In this document: in pieces, positions 63,445-64,000 of the stretch
Layout of the letters: each line of letters begins with the position of its first letter
How positions within the stretch are numbered: position 1 is the stretch's first letter
NCBI RefSeq assembly: GCF_001424875.1
Contig: NZ_LMCT01000011.1
Coordinates: forward strand, 104,066 to 168,065
Length of the DNA: 64,000 nt
Source of the DNA: Kitasatospora sp. Root107
GTDB lineage: Bacteria > Actinomycetota > Actinomycetes > Streptomycetales > Streptomycetaceae
Direction: 5' to 3'
The notes under the pieces: model-generated
Told to the model about the DNA's origin: nothing
The model's input: only the letters and a program-made list of their open reading frames with translations
Databases searched by the model: none
Position numbers and translations under genes: made by a program

Positions 63445-64000
63445 CTAGGAGAGTGGCTTGGCGCCGCGCTTGGCCAGCAGCTCGGTGATCAGGTCGATCT
63501 CCCCGCGCTGGCCGTTCACCATGGTCTGGGCGAGGCGCTTCTCGACCGCGTTCGTGGCGAGGTCGACGTAGCCCTGGGCCATCTCGACGCCGCCCTTGTG
63601 GTGCTCGACCATCAGCTGCAGGTAGTAGACCTCGGCCTCCTGGCCGCTGAGCGAACGCAGCTTGGCCAGCTCGGTGTTGGTCGCCATCCCGGGCATCAGC
63701 GAGCCGTCGTGCGGCTCGTACTGATGGTTCATCTTCATCCAGGCCATCGGCTTGGTGCCCGAGTGCTGGGTCAGACCCCACTGGTCGAGCCAGCCCATCA
63801 TCATGCCCCGCTGGTTGGCCTGGGTGTTGATGATGTCGAAGGCCAGATTGCGGACCTCGGTGTCCTGGGTCCGGTCCCGGACGATGAACGAGAGGTCGAT
63901 GGCCTGCTGGTGATGGGTCGCCATGTCCCGGGCGAACCCGGCCTCCGCCGACTCCTGTGCGGGCGTCGACGCCACCGAGCCGCTGGCGTCCGAGCCGCCG
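63445..64000 (-). CDS. DUF305 family protein, C-terminal part
   Basis: The frame is still open at the window edge, so the N-terminus lies outside. DUF305 proteins are small, four-helix, often exported, with ferritin-like His-rich helices. Here FARDMATHHQQAIDLS and MVEHHKGGVEMAQGYVDLA give the two HH pairs, and Met-rich MMMGWLDQWG and MAWMKMNH lie between. A GTG at 63975 exists, but the Gly/Ser-rich sequence before it (GGSDASGSV) looks like a continuing linker after a signal peptide. Metal (copper) binding is suspected for the family. Confidence 0.9.
   Translation of the reverse strand, partial: GGSDASGSVASTPAQESAEAGFARDMATHHQQAIDLSFIVRDRTQDTEVRNLAFDIINTQANQRGMMMGWLDQWGLTQHSGTKPMAWMKMNHQYEPHDGSLMPGMATNTELAKLRSLSGQEAEVYYLQLMVEHHKGGVEMAQGYVDLATNAVEKRLAQTMVNGQRGEIDLITELLAKRGAKPLS

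Overview
The window is high-GC actinobacterial chromosome with strong third-position G/C bias. It carries Streptomycetaceae hallmarks: a DUF574 methyltransferase, an Ada-AlkA fusion, a CebR-like sugar regulon without its own ATPase, a cysteine leader peptide and many apparently leaderless promoters. Streptomyces and Kitasatospora both fit and I cannot choose between them from sequence alone. It reads as core/near-core chromosome: I see no integrase, IS element, tRNA, rRNA or CRISPR array.

Layout. 1-5.7 kb: end of rpsA, an MMPL exporter, a tiny secreted peptide, a divergent MarR/metallo-hydrolase pair around a perfect palindrome, and coaE. 5.7-9.3 kb: a two-gene locus (multi-pass membrane protein plus small soluble protein) whose products share a 22-residue Gly/Asn/Gln-rich motif, then a DUF574 methyltransferase. 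9.4-11.6 kb: soxR divergent from a split transketolase, with a SoxR-box-like palindrome in a 19-bp promoter spacer. 11.6-12.6 kb: a truncated-looking WXG100-type/ESX protein and a partner. 12.7-19.1 kb: treZ (broken by an out-of-frame deletion), treY and glgX/treX. 19.5-25 kb: a HEPN-like protein, DyP peroxidase, DnaQ-like exonuclease, NodB deacetylase lipoprotein and an APH-fold phosphotransferase. 25.3-29.8 kb: a second MMPL transporter, then a cold-shock protein with a structured leader and a DEAD-box helicase. 30-31.8 kb: a three-gene type VII secretion-like cassette. 31.8-34.1 kb: an XRE/MmyB-type regulator divergent from a secreted beta-propeller protein, then a small unknown.

34.1-43.8 kb is one long minus-strand sulfur block: a leader peptide, sulfite reductase, a small zinc ribbon, cysH, cysC, cysD, cysN, a sulfonate-type ABC transporter (ssuA, ssuB, ssuC) and a sirohydrochlorin chelatase. 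It covers sulfate activation, APS reduction, sulfite reduction, alkanesulfonate uptake and the last part of siroheme synthesis. 44-46.6 kb: a YihY/BrkB membrane protein, a micro-ORF and rsgA. 46.7-57.1 kb: a beta-1,3-glucan utilisation regulon (secreted GH81 glucanase, binding protein, two permeases, GH1 beta-glucosidase, LacI regulator) tied together by three near-identical GAGAGCGCTC-core operators, with an FMN reductase and a RraA-like protein inserted. 57.2-59.3 kb: alkylation repair (Ada-AlkA fusion and ogt, translationally coupled). 59.3-63.4 kb: two divergent regulator/target pairs (WYL regulator with an NmrA-like oxidoreductase; MarR with an MFS exporter). The window ends in a DUF305 protein that runs off the edge.

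Best candidates for something new are the shared-motif membrane/soluble pair at 5.7-8.4 kb, which looks like an amyloid-signalling-type partnership, and the SoxR-split transketolase unit. Secondary points are the leader peptide and palindrome controlling sulfur assimilation, the broken treZ, and the two ESX-like loci.
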